Notes: generated by a model from the sequence alone, not told the origin. 64,000 nucleotides of DNA from Gambelia wislizenii (GCA_030847615.1 JAUMIR010000003.1:59939001-60003000), one strand, 5' to 3'; positions 1 through 11,512 are shown, counted from the stretch's first letter. Numbers and translations are program-made.

Positions 1-130
1 CCTTGCGTAGGTCAGTAAAATGAGTAACCAGCTTGTTGGGGGCAATTAGCTAAAAACATTGTAAACTGCTTAGGGGAGTGCATTGGCACTGATAAGCAGT
101 ATATAAATATCAGTGCTGTTGCTATAAGAT
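1..130 (+). repeat. tRNA-derived SINE, 3' part only
   Basis: The stretch resembles the 3' two thirds of the SINE at 22213-22498: both have the GGTCnGTAAAATGAGTA stretch, then GGGGGCAATTAGCTAA and a TATAAAT-containing tail. The tRNA-like head lies left of the window. It is a non-coding dead insertion. Confidence 0.7.
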
Positions 131-145
131 GCTCACTCCTATCAA

Positions 146-290
146 TGCAAAGATGGGGAACCTATGGCTCTCCAGATGCTGGATGACAACTCCCACAATG
201 CCTGTTCATTGAGCAATCATGCTACCTGTGTCTCATGGAAACTGAAATCTTAACAACATCTGGAGGACCACAGAGATTTTTGCCTTACAG
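146..290. mobile_element. Fold-back MITE (hAT-like), decayed
   Basis: It reads GGGGAACCTATGGCTCTCC at the left and ATCTGGAGGACCACAG at the right, an imperfect inverted repeat around an internal ACAACTCCCA stretch. Related ends recur at about 6340-6475 and 21730-21800. The bases from 291 to 565 hold nothing I can recognise. Confidence 0.5.
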
Positions 291-565
291 GGGAATACAA
301 AATGAATGGAGTAGGGAAGGTATTCTAAATAATTGAATCAGGCTGCAGAATTGTTTCTTGGTAACTTAGTTCCTGAAGAGCTGGATATATTTCCTCCCGT
401 GTGTGTAGCCTCACATCGTTCAAATGTTTCCATTTTTACACTTCTGTGATGAGGCAGCAACTTTATATTTCTGCGGGGTTGTAAAAACTATGGTGCAGCA
501 TTCATGTGGCATTCAGCAGAGTTCATTCCATATTTTGGACAAGGTGAAATTATCAGTGTGCACTA

Positions 566-655
566 CAGTTGCCCCTCCGTATTCATGGATTCAAGTATTC
601 ATTGCTTGAAAATATTCTTTAAAAATAATAATCCAAGAAGCAAACCTCGATTCCC
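566..655. mobile_element. Half of a pogo/Tigger-like MITE
   Basis: It starts with CAGTTGCCCCTCCGTATTC after a TA and continues into a stretch containing TCCAAGAAGCAAACCTCGAT. That stretch matches the reverse complement of the interior of the complete MITE at 6054-6300. Similarity stops near 655, where the DIRS-like sequence begins, so the second half is missing. Confidence 0.6.
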
Positions 656-933
656 AGTGGAGAGGGCTCCAGAGCATCTACATGCTTGGGTTGTCCCTCC
701 CTCTTGCTTCTGGTAGGCAGGTAACAGAGACTTATTTTGAAAAGCGGACCACCAGAGGTGTCCTCTGGGAGGTACGACCCCTCTGTTGGCCAGTCTGTTT
801 CCTGACTATGCTCCTGGTAGGATCGTGATCTCCTTTGTCCTCGACTGGACCCTTCTCCACGTGGCAGGGGCCATCTTAAAAAAATCAATAATAATCATAA
901 TAATCATACCTGGGCCCTCCACGTAGAGAAGGG

Positions 934-3130
934 ATGTTGACAATGGAGGAGATTGATGCAGTGATCGTGGCTGTGATAGCCAGCGATCGACCATTGAGGC
1001 TCAGCCGGGGCACAGGCGAGCCTCCAGCAGCTGGAGAGGACCAGCTGGGTGCCTCTGCAGGAGGCAGAGGGACGAAAGGCCCAGCAAAGAGCGGTGGTGA
1101 TAAGAAGAGGCTAAAGAAGGGGGACAACCCCCCCGCCTCGGTCGCCACGGGCTGCGCCCCAACCCAGATCCCTCCGGACGGAGGCGACACCTGGAGGTGG
1201 TAGGGAAGAGGAGGAGGATCCCACCAGGCAGCCCCTCCAGGAGGAGGAGGACCATGCCGTCCCACACTCTAGGACGAGCGGCGGTGCACCGGCGATCCCA
1301 GCCAGCCCCAGGACCATGCGGTTCCCCAGACACCAGCAACCATGAGTGGGGCTTGCGCCCCGGGGACTGGGGAACTGGGGGAGGGCTTCTCAGAGCTCTT
1401 CCAGGGGTGGCTGTGGGAAGCGCTGGCTAGGGAAGCTGCAGGCTGGCTGGTGGCAAGTTTGTTCCAGCCAAGCCTGCAGGAAGTGGGAGGCGTGGAGCAG
1501 AGGGGAGGGGAAGGGATTCCCTCCTTCCCCAGGGCAATTGCCAGCACCAGCGCCGCAGTGGATCAGGGAGGAGGGGAAGGGATTCCCTCCTTCCCCAGGG
1601 CAATCGCAAGCACCGAGATCGCCGGCACCAGCGCCGCAGCAGCCGCAGCCCCGGACAGGGAACCCATTGTGGCCGTGGGGTCCCCCCCGTGACACCTCCG
1701 GAGGTGTCCCAGTCCCCAACCCCCCCCAGCCCGACAAGACTCAAGCCCAGGCACTCAGGAAAGGAGGCAAGGGCAGCGGGCCCAGTAAGAGAAAGTGCCC
1801 ATGACCCAGGGGTACCGCGTAGGGGGCGGGCGATGGTTCAGTGGTCCCGGACCCCAGCAACGCCGGAGCCCCAAGCAACAACCAAGGTGCCCAGCCTACT
1901 AGACCCCCCAGCGAGGATGAGGAGGAGTATTGGGAGGAGCCTGGTGGCCAGCCCCATCCTCCCAGGAAGAGGGCAAGAATCAACGGGGAGGAAGAGGATC
2001 CACAGGAAGAGGATATAGTATCCCTCCTCTCATCCATGGGGGAGGATTCTGAGGCATAAGACAGGGAGGAGGGAGAGCTTTCCAAGGAGGCAGCTGAGGA
2101 CTCCTCTCTGGTACGCCCTTCGGCGCGCCATTTTTCTCCAGAGAATTTTACTGTTCTTGTAAAGAAGGCAGTGAGGACATTAGGCCTTACTTTGCCTAAG
2201 GCACAACAATCCCAGGTGGATCCTGGTCTCCCAGAAATATCTGGCGAATTCTTCCCAGATGCCCATCCGCAGGCCATGGAAATGCCAGTGCCAGCTACGC
2301 TTAATCTGTGATGAATGGAGGGCACCGGCTGTGGCCGGGCCGCAACCAGCCCTGGCTAAGAAACTATACGCCCTGCCCAGGAAGGTGATGGGAAAACTAC
2401 AAGTCCCATTGATTGACACCCCGGTCTCCGAACTGGTCTCATCCGCGATTTTTTGTAAGGACGGAGAAGAGATCCCGAAGGTACCAGAGGACAGATGGAT
2501 GGACCTGGCGCTAAGACGAGCCCATGAGGCGCTCTCCTTGGCCATTCGGGCCTCCACAACAGCTACTATGATGGCGCGTGCGGCAATTCAATGGTCCAAG
2601 GATGCACTAAATGATGTTCCACAGGCCCAGACCAGGATTCACCAGGACCTCAACAAGCTAACTAAGGTGTCTGCATTCCTAGCGGACAGTACCCTGGATT
2701 CAGTTCTGTGCCAGAGCACAAGCAGCAACTGTAGCGGCCAGGAGGCAAGTGTGGCTAAAGTCATGGAATGCGGACTTCAAGTCAAAGCAGAACTTGGTAT
2801 CGTCACCTTTCTTGGGGGGAAAGCTATTTGGGGAATCTCTGGAGCTTGTCCTAGTGGAGGATAAGGACAAGAAGAAGACACTGGCTTCAGCCCGCAAGAG
2901 ATCGGACAGAAGGTCTTCTAGATGGTACCGGTCTTTTCAGGCATCAGGAACCCACCATGCTCCAGCCCATCCCCGAATCATGCTGGAACCAGGGAGTTTA
3001 AACCCTCGAGACCCCGCTGGGGAGACAACAGGTATCATCGTAGAAACCATCAGGGAGGCTCCAGGAAGTCAGGACAATCCCAGTCTTCCAAGCAGAGCTC
3101 CAAGTCACAACAGATAATCCACCCCCAGTG
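934..3130 (+). pseudogene. DIRS gag-like region (broken)
   Basis: A possible start at 934 (MLTMEEIDAV) opens a Gly/Pro/Ala-rich region that changes frame several times. From about 2380 the sequence becomes the conserved gag part: PLIDTPVSELVSS, then SLAIRASTTATMMARAAIQW, then after a frameshift near 2750 WNADFKSKQNLVSSPF and GKLFGESLELVLVEDKDKKK. The last two are typical of vertebrate DIRS gag. The function would be particle or RNA packaging. A duplicated block lies at about 1500-1645. Confidence 0.65.
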
Positions 3131-4553
3131 AGGGGCAGACTTCAGGCCTTCGTGGGGGCTTGGGAAAACTCTACCTCGGACAGATGGGTCTTGGAGTCAA
3201 TCCGACACGGATACCAGATAGAGTTCTCCCAACTTCCTCCACAGTGGTTCATACCTACTCCGACTCACAAGACCAGGGAGAAGCAACAGTCGATGGCAGG
3301 GGAGATTCGGTGTTTATTAAGCATGGGAACCATAGGGGAGGTACCAACGCTCCAACGGGGCAAAGGCTGTTACTCCATCTTGTTCCTGGTCCCGAAGAAA
3401 AACGGCGCATGGAAAGCGGTCCTCAAACTGAGAGGGGTAAACAGGTTTGTGTGGAAGTGGATGGAAACCCTGAAGCACATTCTGGAGACTATACGTCAAG
3501 GGGATTACTTAGCCTCCCTGGATTTATAGGATGCGTACCTCCACATCCCAGTACATCGGGACCACCGCCAATTTCTTCACTTCTGTTACAACGATGAGCA
3601 TTTCCAGTACAAGGCCCTTCCCTTTGGACTTTCTTTGGCACCCAGAGTCTTTACCAAGATTCTGGTGGCCTTAGTAGCATGTTGGTGATGCTTAGGAATA
3701 CATGTTTATCCTTACTTGGATGACCTCCTGATCCGATCTCCATCCAGATCCAGGGCGGAGAGAGAGGTCGACATAGTAATACAATCCCTCCAGGATCACG
3801 GGTTTCAAGTCAACCTCGAGAAGAGTTCTCTGGTTCCAGGTCAGTGCATCCAACATCTGGGGACACTACTAGGCTCAGTAGAGGGAAAGGTACGCCTGAC
3901 ACCGGAACAAGTCAACTTGATATGGAGGGCTGCCCAGAAGGCATTGTCAGCACAAAGGATGGACATCATGCATCTGGCACATCTGCAAGGTCTCATGATA
4001 GCGGCCATAGAATGCCTGCCATGGGCGTGTTTTTACTCAAGGAGTGTTCAATGGTCCCTGCTACCTTTTCAGGACCAAATAGCCACCAAACACATCAAGC
4101 GGTGAGGCTATCCCGAGAGGTCGCAGCGTCCCTTCAGTGGTGGCTGTCATCAGCAATCCTCAAAGGCCGGTAATTGTGGCATCAGGACAGGGTGCAAATC
4201 ACCACAGATGCCAGTCTGCAGGGGTGGGGTGCACATTGCGGATCCCAACTGGCGCAGGGCACGTGGTCAGCAGAAGAGGCCATGCACAGCATCAACTGGC
4301 TAGAACTCAGAACGGTCAGACTAGCTCTTAAGCTTTGCGGATCTAGTCGGGCAAGACGGTGCTGATCTGTACGGACGTTACGACGAAGGCGCACATACAT
4401 CGCCAGGGAGGATCCAGGTCGCGAGCCCTCATGAAGGAGGCAGCATGCTTATTCAGCTGGGTGGAGATGAACCTCGTGGCGATATCGGCGGAACACCTTC
4501 GGGGAGTGCTCAACCAAAAAGCCGATTGGCTCAGCAGGTCAGACATCGACTAG
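3128..4553 (+). pseudogene. DIRS reverse transcriptase and RNase H (broken)
   Basis: The RT starts with TSDRWVLESIRHGYQIEF (from about 3178), then VPKKNGAW and LASLDL. A TAG at 3527-3529 interrupts the usual LDLKDAY motif. PYLDDLLI near 3710-3728 keeps the catalytic Asp pair. A TGA lies near 3685. A frameshift near 4100 leads to ASLQWWLSSAI, then the RNase H pieces TTDASLQGWGAH and SINWLELRTVRLAL, and after another shift TDVTTKAHIHRQGG and VLNQKADWLSRSD. Domain identity is firm; the gene is dead. Confidence 0.85.
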
Positions 4554-4936
4554 GGGGAATGGAGTCTTCATCGGGGGTGTTTGAGGATATCACCCAGACT
4601 TTGGGACATCCGGTAATAGACCTCTTTGCGACTCCAGAGAACACCAAACTTCCTCGCTTCTTCTCCAGATACCTGACGGAGGGAGCTGTGAGCATGGATG
4701 CCCTAACATCCGCCTGGCTGATAGGACTTCTGTATGCCTTCCCCCCAATCCCTCTGATACCCAGAGTGATCACCAAGGTAAGAGCGGAGAAGGCGGAGGT
4801 CATCCTTATTGCCCCAGAATGGCCCCGAAGGGCCTGGTTCCCAGACATTCTTGACCTGCAGGTAGGCTCAACCAAGATCCCAGCGCAAGACGATCTGCTG
4901 GTCCAAGGCCAGGTTCACCACCCCGACTCTGCTTGA
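4554..4936 (+). pseudogene. DIRS methyltransferase-like (DAM) region
   Basis: The frame carries GHPVIDLFATPENTKLPRFF and then a Trp-Pro-Arg stretch (APEWPRRAWFPDIL) downstream of RNase H. In DIRS1-type elements this slot holds a phage-like N6-adenine methyltransferase-like domain of unclear role. The piece is intact for about 120 residues, then the frame shifts into the recombinase. Confidence 0.65.
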
Positions 4937-5997
4937 CTACAGCTCTGCACGTGGAGATTGAACGGCAGATGTTAACCTCAAGAGGTTATTCATGGCCGGT
5001 GGTTGGAACGATCGTGGCATCCAGAAGAGAATCCACTCAACGCATATATGAGTATACCTTTCGGGTATTTTGGAGGTGGTGCAGACGCAAAGGTCAGGAC
5101 TTCCAGCAGGTTTCAGTACCTATCCTACTGGATTTCCTCCAGGACGGAGTTGAGACAGGTCTTTGATGAAATACAGTAAAGAGACAGGTGGTGGCAATAA
5201 CCTCCTTTTTACCTCCCGAAAAGGCTGTGGAAGTGTCATCACATCCTCACCTCCAGAGATTTATTAAAGGCCTTGCCAACCTAGCTCCTCCAACAGCCCA
5301 TAGATTTCCATCCTGGGACCTACATACAGTCCTGAGGGCATTGACAGTTCGCCCATTTGAGCCGTTGAGAGAAACCTCCTTGAAATGGCTGACATGGAAA
5401 GTGCTTTTTCTGGTGGCAGTCACGTCAGCGTGAAGAGTACCAGAGCTGCCGGCATTATCGATTCGACGAGATCTCTGCATCTTCAGGCAGGACTCGGTAG
5501 TCTTAAGGTTGCGACCAGACTTTAGACCGAAGGTCAACTCAGTTTTTCAAAAATCACAGGAGGTGGTTCTCCACTCTTTTTGCCCAAATCCAGAAAGGGA
5601 ATTGGAGAGCTCCGATTTGACACACACTGGACGTATGCAGGGCCCTCAGAATATACATTAAACGAACGGCCCCGATACGACTCTCAGAATCTTTATTTGT
5701 TTCTCCTCATTCAAAATACTTGGGGAGGAAAGTTTCACCATCCACCCTTGCACGTTGGATCAAATGCTGCATCATGTCGTGCTATGAAGCTCAGAACAAA
5801 CCAGTTCTAGAGGGGATCCTTGCACACTCCACTAGAAGTGCGGCGACCTCAGCGGCCCAGGAGAAGGATGCCTCCCTGGAAGAAATATGCAGGGCAGCAA
5901 CTTGGAAGTCTCCATCTACATTTGTGCGACATTACAAGTTGGATAAGTTCCAATCAGCGGAGGCCGTGTTCGGCAGACGAGTCTTGCCACCACAGTC
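4933..5997 (+). pseudogene. DIRS tyrosine recombinase (broken)
   Basis: The N-terminal DNA-binding part shows STQRIYEYTFRVFWRWC (about 5033-5083). The catalytic core has LVAVTSA followed by a TGA at 5431-5433, where related elements have Arg (TSARRV), so the probable catalytic Arg is lost. Further on come SPSTLARWIKCCI, AHSTRSAATSAA (the His-x-x-Arg box, near 5823) and WKSPSTFVRHYKLD with the Tyr nucleophile near 5933. The enzyme would integrate the circular cDNA. Frames change near 5170 and 5560-5720. Confidence 0.85.
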
Positions 5998-6053
5998 TGC
6001 AGATTCTGCCCCAAACTTCTGTCTTCCCAAAGATGGAAGATGGCAAGTATGTA

Positions 6054-6300
6054 CAGTGGGCCCTTGGTATCCACTGGGGTTTGGTTCCAGGACCCCCCAT
6101 GGATCCCAAAATCCATGGATGTTCAAGTTCCATTATATACAATGGCATAAGAAGATGGTACCTCTTATATAAAGTGGCAAAATCAAGGTTTGCTTCTTGG
6201 ATTTTTTAAATTTAAATTTAAATTTTTTAAAAAAAATATTTTCAAACCATGGGTGGCAGAATGCGTGGATACCAAATCCATGAATACAGAAGGCCGACTG
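6054..6300. mobile_element. Complete pogo/Tigger-like MITE
   Basis: It begins CAGTGGGCCCTTGGTATCC and ends with the inverted form GAATACAGAAGGCCGACTG, flanked on both sides by TA (6052-6053 and 6301-6302). It is non-coding and about 247 bp long. Related copies lie at 566, 18919, 54285 and, as a second subfamily, at 13543, 43387 and 45147. Confidence 0.85.
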
Positions 6301-7755
6301 TATTCTAACCTTCACTCAAGTCCAAAATGGGAAGAGAGAGTGCTCTAATCCTGGAGTTCCTTGAAGCATGTACAACATGCTCCCTGCAGCAGCATGACTG
6401 TTTTGGTGTGGTATGATGAAGGTAGTAGTTCAACAACATCTGAAGGGCCACATGTTCCCCAACCCTGATCTACCAGCCTTCTACCATTAATTTGACATCA
6501 ATACTAACATTCCTGGGGGCGGGGGTACCAAAGTGGTCACAAGAAAAGGCTTAAAAGAGCAAACTTAATTGGTGCAAATTGTATCTAGATGGACAGTGAA
6601 TTCTCTCTTTGGTTCAAGAAAAGCCAATCCATATGGACAAATAATCTCCATTTTATATTATTTGAGGACAGTTGCCATAAAGCATGACAAATTGCTCTCT
6701 AGCTCAAGAAAGAACGCACTCTTCTGTTGTTAATTGCAATCAAGTTGGCTTTGACTTATGGCCACTCTGAATGAATGAATGAATGAATGAATGAGAGACC
6801 TCCAAGACCTGTCATGAGTAGCCCTTCTTCAGTCCTGCAAATTCAGGGCTGTGGCTTCCTACACTCTTATAAAACATTAAATGGATATTTAAAACAATAG
6901 CAGTGAAAATATTTAGTACTAGTGAGTCCAGCTTGACTTCAGATACTTGACACTTTGAGTAGGAAGTAGGCTAAAACAATCTGAAGTCAGCATAGATTCC
7001 AGGAATTAGATGAAAAGTCTCATGTTGTGTCCTTGCATCAAAGACAGTCTGCCTTGCCCGATGTTTCCCTTGCTGAATGTTTCACCTAACAAAGTGACAG
7101 ATTTTAATTGCATTTGCTATTTAAAATTCAGTTATATTCATTACAGGCATTCTGAAGTGGAAGAGAACACACTGACCTTGGCTACGTAAAATCCTGGGGC
7201 TTAAAGAGTCAGGCGGAGTTTATGATTTAGAATGACACCACGGATCTAAACTGCAGAGAGCATTTGGGTTGCTAATACTGAGTCAGATGCTTCTTGCTCT
7301 TTTTGATGCAGGTCATCTGATGAACATGAATTGATCACATGCCTTTAAAAATTAGACAATTTGGGGATGTCAAATGAAAGATCTATATGCTGCAAAAATA
7401 CCCCAAACCCAATCTTTACTGACCAAAACTTTAATGGGGTAATTCCAAGTTCCTGAGAACATTGACAAAAGGATTTTTGGATTCAACACATCTCCCTCAC
7501 AGTGGGCATAGAGAGGAGCCTCTTGATTATAGTGGCACAAATTTCCACAGCCATCTCTCCACCATCAGTTCTCCAATGGTAATGGGGAGAAAGGTATGTG
7601 TCATGGACATTATCAGAAGAGGCCTTAGGACTCCTGGATCTAAAGCCTCTCTACTGTTCTCTCAATAGGCAAGGTTGAGAATATATCCAGGTCTGGACCT
7701 GGCAGACTTAATTCTCTTCCACTGCCATCAGTGGGAGGGGAAATGCATCTGTAGT
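6301..7755. other. Intergenic, mostly unassigned
   Basis: A MITE end like the one at 146-290 lies at about 6340-6475 (ACATCTGAAGGGCCACATG). A (GAAT)n run occupies about 6768-6795 inside a degraded Sauria or Bov-B tail (TTGACTTATGGCCACTCTGA then GAGACCTCCAAGACC). The rest, 6840-7755, shows no gene or repeat I can name. Confidence 0.5.
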
Positions 7756-7756
7756 T

Positions 7757-7925
7757 ATTTATTTCAGGTATATCTCACTTTTCTTCCAAACAGGATCTAA
7801 GGTGGTACACAATATGAATTAAAACAAAGTCTATGAATTAAAACCTAATAAAAAAGTTTTTAAAAATAAACTACCATATTAAAGCACCCATACTTTAAAA
7901 CAATATAAAAACACTTTGAAACATG
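7757..7925 (-). repeat. LINE 3' tail, A/T-rich
   Basis: It begins TTATTTATTTCAGGTATATC and runs into an A-rich AATTAAAAC series, like the 3' ends of the L2/CR1-type LINE tails at 9640 and 54941. No coding part is retained. Confidence 0.4.
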
Positions 7926-8345
7926 TCAAGAACAATAAAAATGTGGCATTCACACTCCATGTGGAACTGTTTTCTACATTGCCACAAAGGTCCCATCCAA
8001 ATGGTGAAAATAATCCAAATGGCAATCACATGGAAGGTGATTTGTCCAAATGGACATTTGCATCAATACGTCTCATTCAGAAGGGGGGCAGCCAAATCAC
8101 CCATAAAGCTCTGAAGGGAAGCTTTCAGAACTTTTCTCAGAGTTTTTAAAAAGCTCCGTAGGGCATGTGAATGCGCGAAGGTTAAGACAGTCACATTCAC
8201 ATTGCTGTGATAAGGCAGTGTAAGCTGATTGGCTGGACAAATATGGGAGGTGGGGCTTACAAACAGGGAAAGTGCCTGCTGCCGCCATGCTGGATTGTCA
8301 GCTAAGCGAGAGATCGGTAAGGTGATAAAATGGCAATCTTTTTCT
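7926..8345. mobile_element. MITE family with TIR GGGTTGTCTA, copy 1 (decayed)
   Basis: It shares with 27958, 32217 and 52688 a distinctive interior: CAGAAGGGGGGCAGCC, TTTTTAAAAAGCTCC, CTGATTGGCTGG, GCCATGCTGGATTGTCAGC and AAGGTGATAAAATGG. The terminal repeats are not clear in this copy. Confidence 0.6.
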
Positions 8346-9270
8346 CTTTGTCGGGAAAGCCGCCAAGTCAAATAGCTGATAAGACAGCCCGGCTCGGCAA
8401 CAATTCAGTGCAAGCACAGTACCTTATGTTGTCAATAGCAGTCCTAGAGAGTCAGGAGTCCAGAGAGAGCGAAGAATGAAGAGGCAGTCCGAGGTCAAAA
8501 GGATTCTGGCAGGTGGGTCAATGAAGACAGTCCAGGGTCAAGATAATCCGAGGTTTCAAGAAAGCAAGGTTCCAAGAGCCAAGAGAGTCAAAGGTAGAGG
8601 CTTTCTCCAGGGAACGCAGATAGCCTGAGACAAGGAATCCAGTGTCTCCCTGAGCTGCTTATGTTGGCCCAGCTCCCACTCACAGTTGCTGGGTGATTAA
8701 TGAGCGTCTTTCTTTTAGTCTCCGGGAGCGACGCAGCCACTCCCTTTCTGCTCGTCTTTGGCTAAAGGTAGGTACCTGCTCTTCTACCTCTTGCTGTTGC
8801 TCAACTATGTCTCCCAGGCTTGGACCCTGTGCTGGGGGAGGGCTAGGCTGCTGAGACCTGGGTTCTTCAGGGCTAGACTCAGACTCAGCCAGCTTTTCTA
8901 CAACTGGCTCAGCCTCCTCACCTTCTGAGTCCTCAGAATTCTGGCTGACCATGACACTCTTATTCTTTTCTTTCTTTTGTAAATATGAAGTATCACGTGT
9001 GCGCACCTGATAAACTTTTTTAAAAAATTGAGCGGCGGCAGATTTAAAAGCATGAGTAATTCTCTCACAGCCGCCATCTTGGCTAGGGGGCATGCGAAGT
9101 TTAGGGGGGCTCTATTGACCATTAAGACAGGTTGCAGCACTGAATTGCTGTTCCTTCAGAGGAGATCATATTTCCCCCCCTCATATAGATGGGACCTTAG
9201 TCACCAAATGCTTGTTCAGATAAAAAGGTCTTTATCTCCTGGCAGAAGGACAGCAAACAGGGAGGAGGCC
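8346..9270 (-). other. Unassigned repeat-like segment with a 137-residue ORF
   Basis: The segment is enriched in GTCCAGGGTCAAG- and CCGAGGT-like phrases, suggesting an LTR or leader region. The minus-strand frame 9093-8680 is open for 137 codons: a basic start (MPPSQDGGCERITHAFKSAA), a central acidic Glu/Ser stretch (SEDSEGEEAEPVVEKL), a Pro/Gln patch and a basic Arg-rich end (QRRAEREWLRRSRRLKER). No family is recognised. An LTR-retrotransposon tail is a guess; a chance ORF in a repeat is possible. Confidence 0.3.
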
Positions 9271-9299
9271 TAGTTACCCATGACAGATAGTTCTACATT

Positions 9300-10520
9300 C
9301 TGGGAGCAAGTGTCCTATGTCCTCACCCAAATATGCCTGTGAGGATGGTGTCTCCAGAAGATACTAAAATTCAGGCTCATAGTCTGGATTTAATCCATAT
9401 GGTGATTTATAGGTTATAACCTGCTCTTTGCAGTGTACCCAGAAATGAACTGGTAGCAAGTGAAGCTGTCTCAACAAGGGAGTCCTATGTTCCCAATAAA
9501 AGGAAAAACGGAGTGGGGGGATATCAGGCCTCCACAACGTCTGTCCTTTTCAGCAGTGGTCTGGTAAGAATTGGGATTTGGCGGAGGCTGAGTCACAGAT
9601 TTCCTCATAGGAGATGTATATCTTCAACTTTTTAATAATAATATAATAATACATTTTTATTTTTAACCCGCCCCTCTGCTCGGCAACCAGGGAGGTGTAC
9701 AACAAGATTAAAACAACAGCAAGTTAAAACAATCCTTCCCAATCCTAACCCTCCCACCCCTTAAAACTAAATTAAACTAGTGAAGAATTAAAACAACATA
9801 AAATACAATACAATATACAAATTACAACAAAAAATGGCAATAGTGGCAGGGGGACGGGTAGGCAATCAACTCCACTTGGACTGGGAAGTTATTCAGGGAA
9901 GGCCTGCCGGAAGAGATCCGTCTTTAATGCTCTCTTGAAGCTATCAAGAGTAGTGATAAGACGGATCTCGTCTGGCAGGCCATTCCATAGTCTGGGAGCT
10001 GTAGAAGAGAAGGCCCTCCAGGAGGTCTGCAACAGCCTAGTTTTCATAGGCTGCAGCAGGTTCCTCCCGGAGGACCGAAGTGCGTGGGGGGGGGAATCAT
10101 ATGGGATGAGACGGTCCCGGAGATAAGATGGACCCAAGCCATGTAGGGCTTTAAAGGTTAAAACCAACACCTTGTACTGTGCTTGGAAACTGATCAGCAG
10201 CTAGTGCAGAGATATAAGCACAGGTGTTATATGCTCTCTCCTAGATGTGCCCATAATTAACCTTTCTGCCATATTTTGTACCAATTGAAGTTTCCGGGTT
10301 AGGGACAAGGATAGCCCCATGTTATAGCCGAAGCTGATAACAGGCACTCCTGACCGTTGCGCTTACCTGACTAGTCATGTGAAGCAACAAATCTAGGAGT
10401 ACCCCCAGACTGCAAACACAGTCCTTAGAGGAGAGTGTGACTCCATCCAGGACTGGAAGTTGTATTCCCAGACCTGGTTTCGGGTCTGTGACTGTCAGTA
10501 CCTCCATTTTGTCTGGATTA
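9300..10520 (-). mobile_element. L2/CR1-superfamily LINE fragment, minus strand
   Basis: The minus frame 10170-9889 gives the end of an RT ORF: LTFKALHGLGPSYLRDRLIP, then RAFSSTAPRLWNGLPDEIR and FKRALKTDLFRQAF. Frame 10507-10322 gives an earlier part (LPVLDGVTLSSKDCVCSLGV). The element tail on the left is TTATTTTTAACCCGCCCC and an A-rich run at 9640-9720. A second related fragment at about 9360-9600 repeats the GGTTATAACCTGCTCTTTGCA type sequence. The element is dead. The same tail is nested in the CR1 at 54941-55185. Confidence 0.65.
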
Positions 10521-10707
10521 AAAAAAAATCTAACCAGAAGTACTGAAAAACAATGTGCTACATTGACTCCTACAGTTGTCTACTCCAGTGCATCTTTCCT
10601 TCTACCCAGAATTCTGCTACAAAATCTTTTACTTTTCTTGTTACTCTGATGGTGCAATTACCTTCTTCACATCCTTACACTGGTTTCCAGTTCAGCTCTC
10701 AGATCCA

Positions 10708-11420
10708 GCATGGACACTGTGCTTAGTGGTCCCTATGTAAACTTGTCACAGCTGCAGAAGTGTACTGCATACCATGCAGCTGTGGACAAGTTTACATAAG
10801 GACCACTAAATGCAGTGTGCAAACATGAATCAAGGAACATGAGAGACACTGCAGACTGGGCCAGTCAGAAAAATCAGCAGTAGCAGAACATGTGATAAAC
10901 CAACCTGGACACAAAATGTTATTTAAAAACAAAGAAATTCTGGACCAGGCCAACAACTATCATGTCAGAATGCATAGAGAAGCTATTGAAATCCACAAAC
11001 ACCTGGACAACTTCAACAGGAAAGAAGAAACCCTAAAAGTAAACAAAATCTGGCTTCCAGTTTGGAAAAACAATAGAATCAAAACTCAATACTTGCAAAT
11101 GAATTCCACCCAGGGACGGGGATATCCAGCAGCTAATGGCCCATCAACCAACCATTAGCCAACGGACACTAGTCCTCCTTGTGTTTCTACACCCAGAAAC
11201 TAACCATTCAAATACACAAATTTACATATACTCCTCAACAGGGGTTCACAGTATATAAAGTCCACACACACTCCTACCCAACCATTCTCTGAAGATGCCA
11301 ACCACAGATGCAGTGAAATGTCAGGAATAAACTCTTCCAGAACATGGCCTCACAGCCCGGGGAAAAAAACCAAGGAAAATCTATGGATGCCAGCCATGAA
11401 AGCCTTCAACTCCACGCTCT
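10708..11420 (+). mobile_element. Penelope-like element copy 1, inverted twin
   Basis: The + arm (from about 10766) encodes the downstream part of the GIY-YIG region: GHKMLFKNKEILDQANNYHV, MHREAIEIHKHLDNFNRKEE and LKVNKIWLPV, followed by the 3' region with ACACAAATTTACATATACTC and a degraded hammerhead-like motif near 11285-11330. The left 55 bp (10712-10765) are the reverse complement of the start of the + arm (both contain GGTCCCTATGTAAACTTGTC or its complement), so the copy is a head-to-head palindrome at about 10766. The end reads GAAAGCCTTCAACTCC. Penelope-like elements are an RT plus GIY-YIG class; only the 3' part is present. Confidence 0.8.
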
Positions 11421-11462
11421 GAGAGCCTTTGTGGCTGAAGAGCAGTGTATAAATACCCAAAT

Positions 11463-11464
11463 GA

Positions 11465-11511
<47 letters not shown>
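11463..11511. repeat. (GAAA)n microsatellite
   Basis: About twelve GAAA units follow a short SINE-like tail (GGCTGAAGAGCAGTGTATAAAT at about 11432). Confidence 0.95.

Positions 11512-11512
<1 letters not shown>

Larger units (their letters stand above)
656..6050 (+). mobile_element. DIRS-type tyrosine-recombinase retrotransposon, decayed
   Basis: Conceptual translation on the + strand gives, in order, a gag-like region, a reverse transcriptase with YLDD, an RNase H, a DLFATPEN methyltransferase-like region and a tyrosine recombinase ending in HSTR and RHYKLD. This is the DIRS1-clade order; Ngaro elements lack the methyltransferase and LTR elements use DDE integrases. Several frameshifts and stops (for example TAG at 3527-3529 and TGA at 5431-5433) make it non-functional. 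The borders are approximate: I did not find the split or inverted terminal repeats, and the 3' side seems to end soon after the recombinase. Confidence 0.85.

Noticed and set aside
1390..2325. Long antisense frames in the DIRS gag region (for example the minus strand 2325-1741)
   Set aside because: They lie opposite a recognisable + strand retrotransposon and are low-complexity Ser/Pro/Gly readings of GC-rich DNA, with no family motif.
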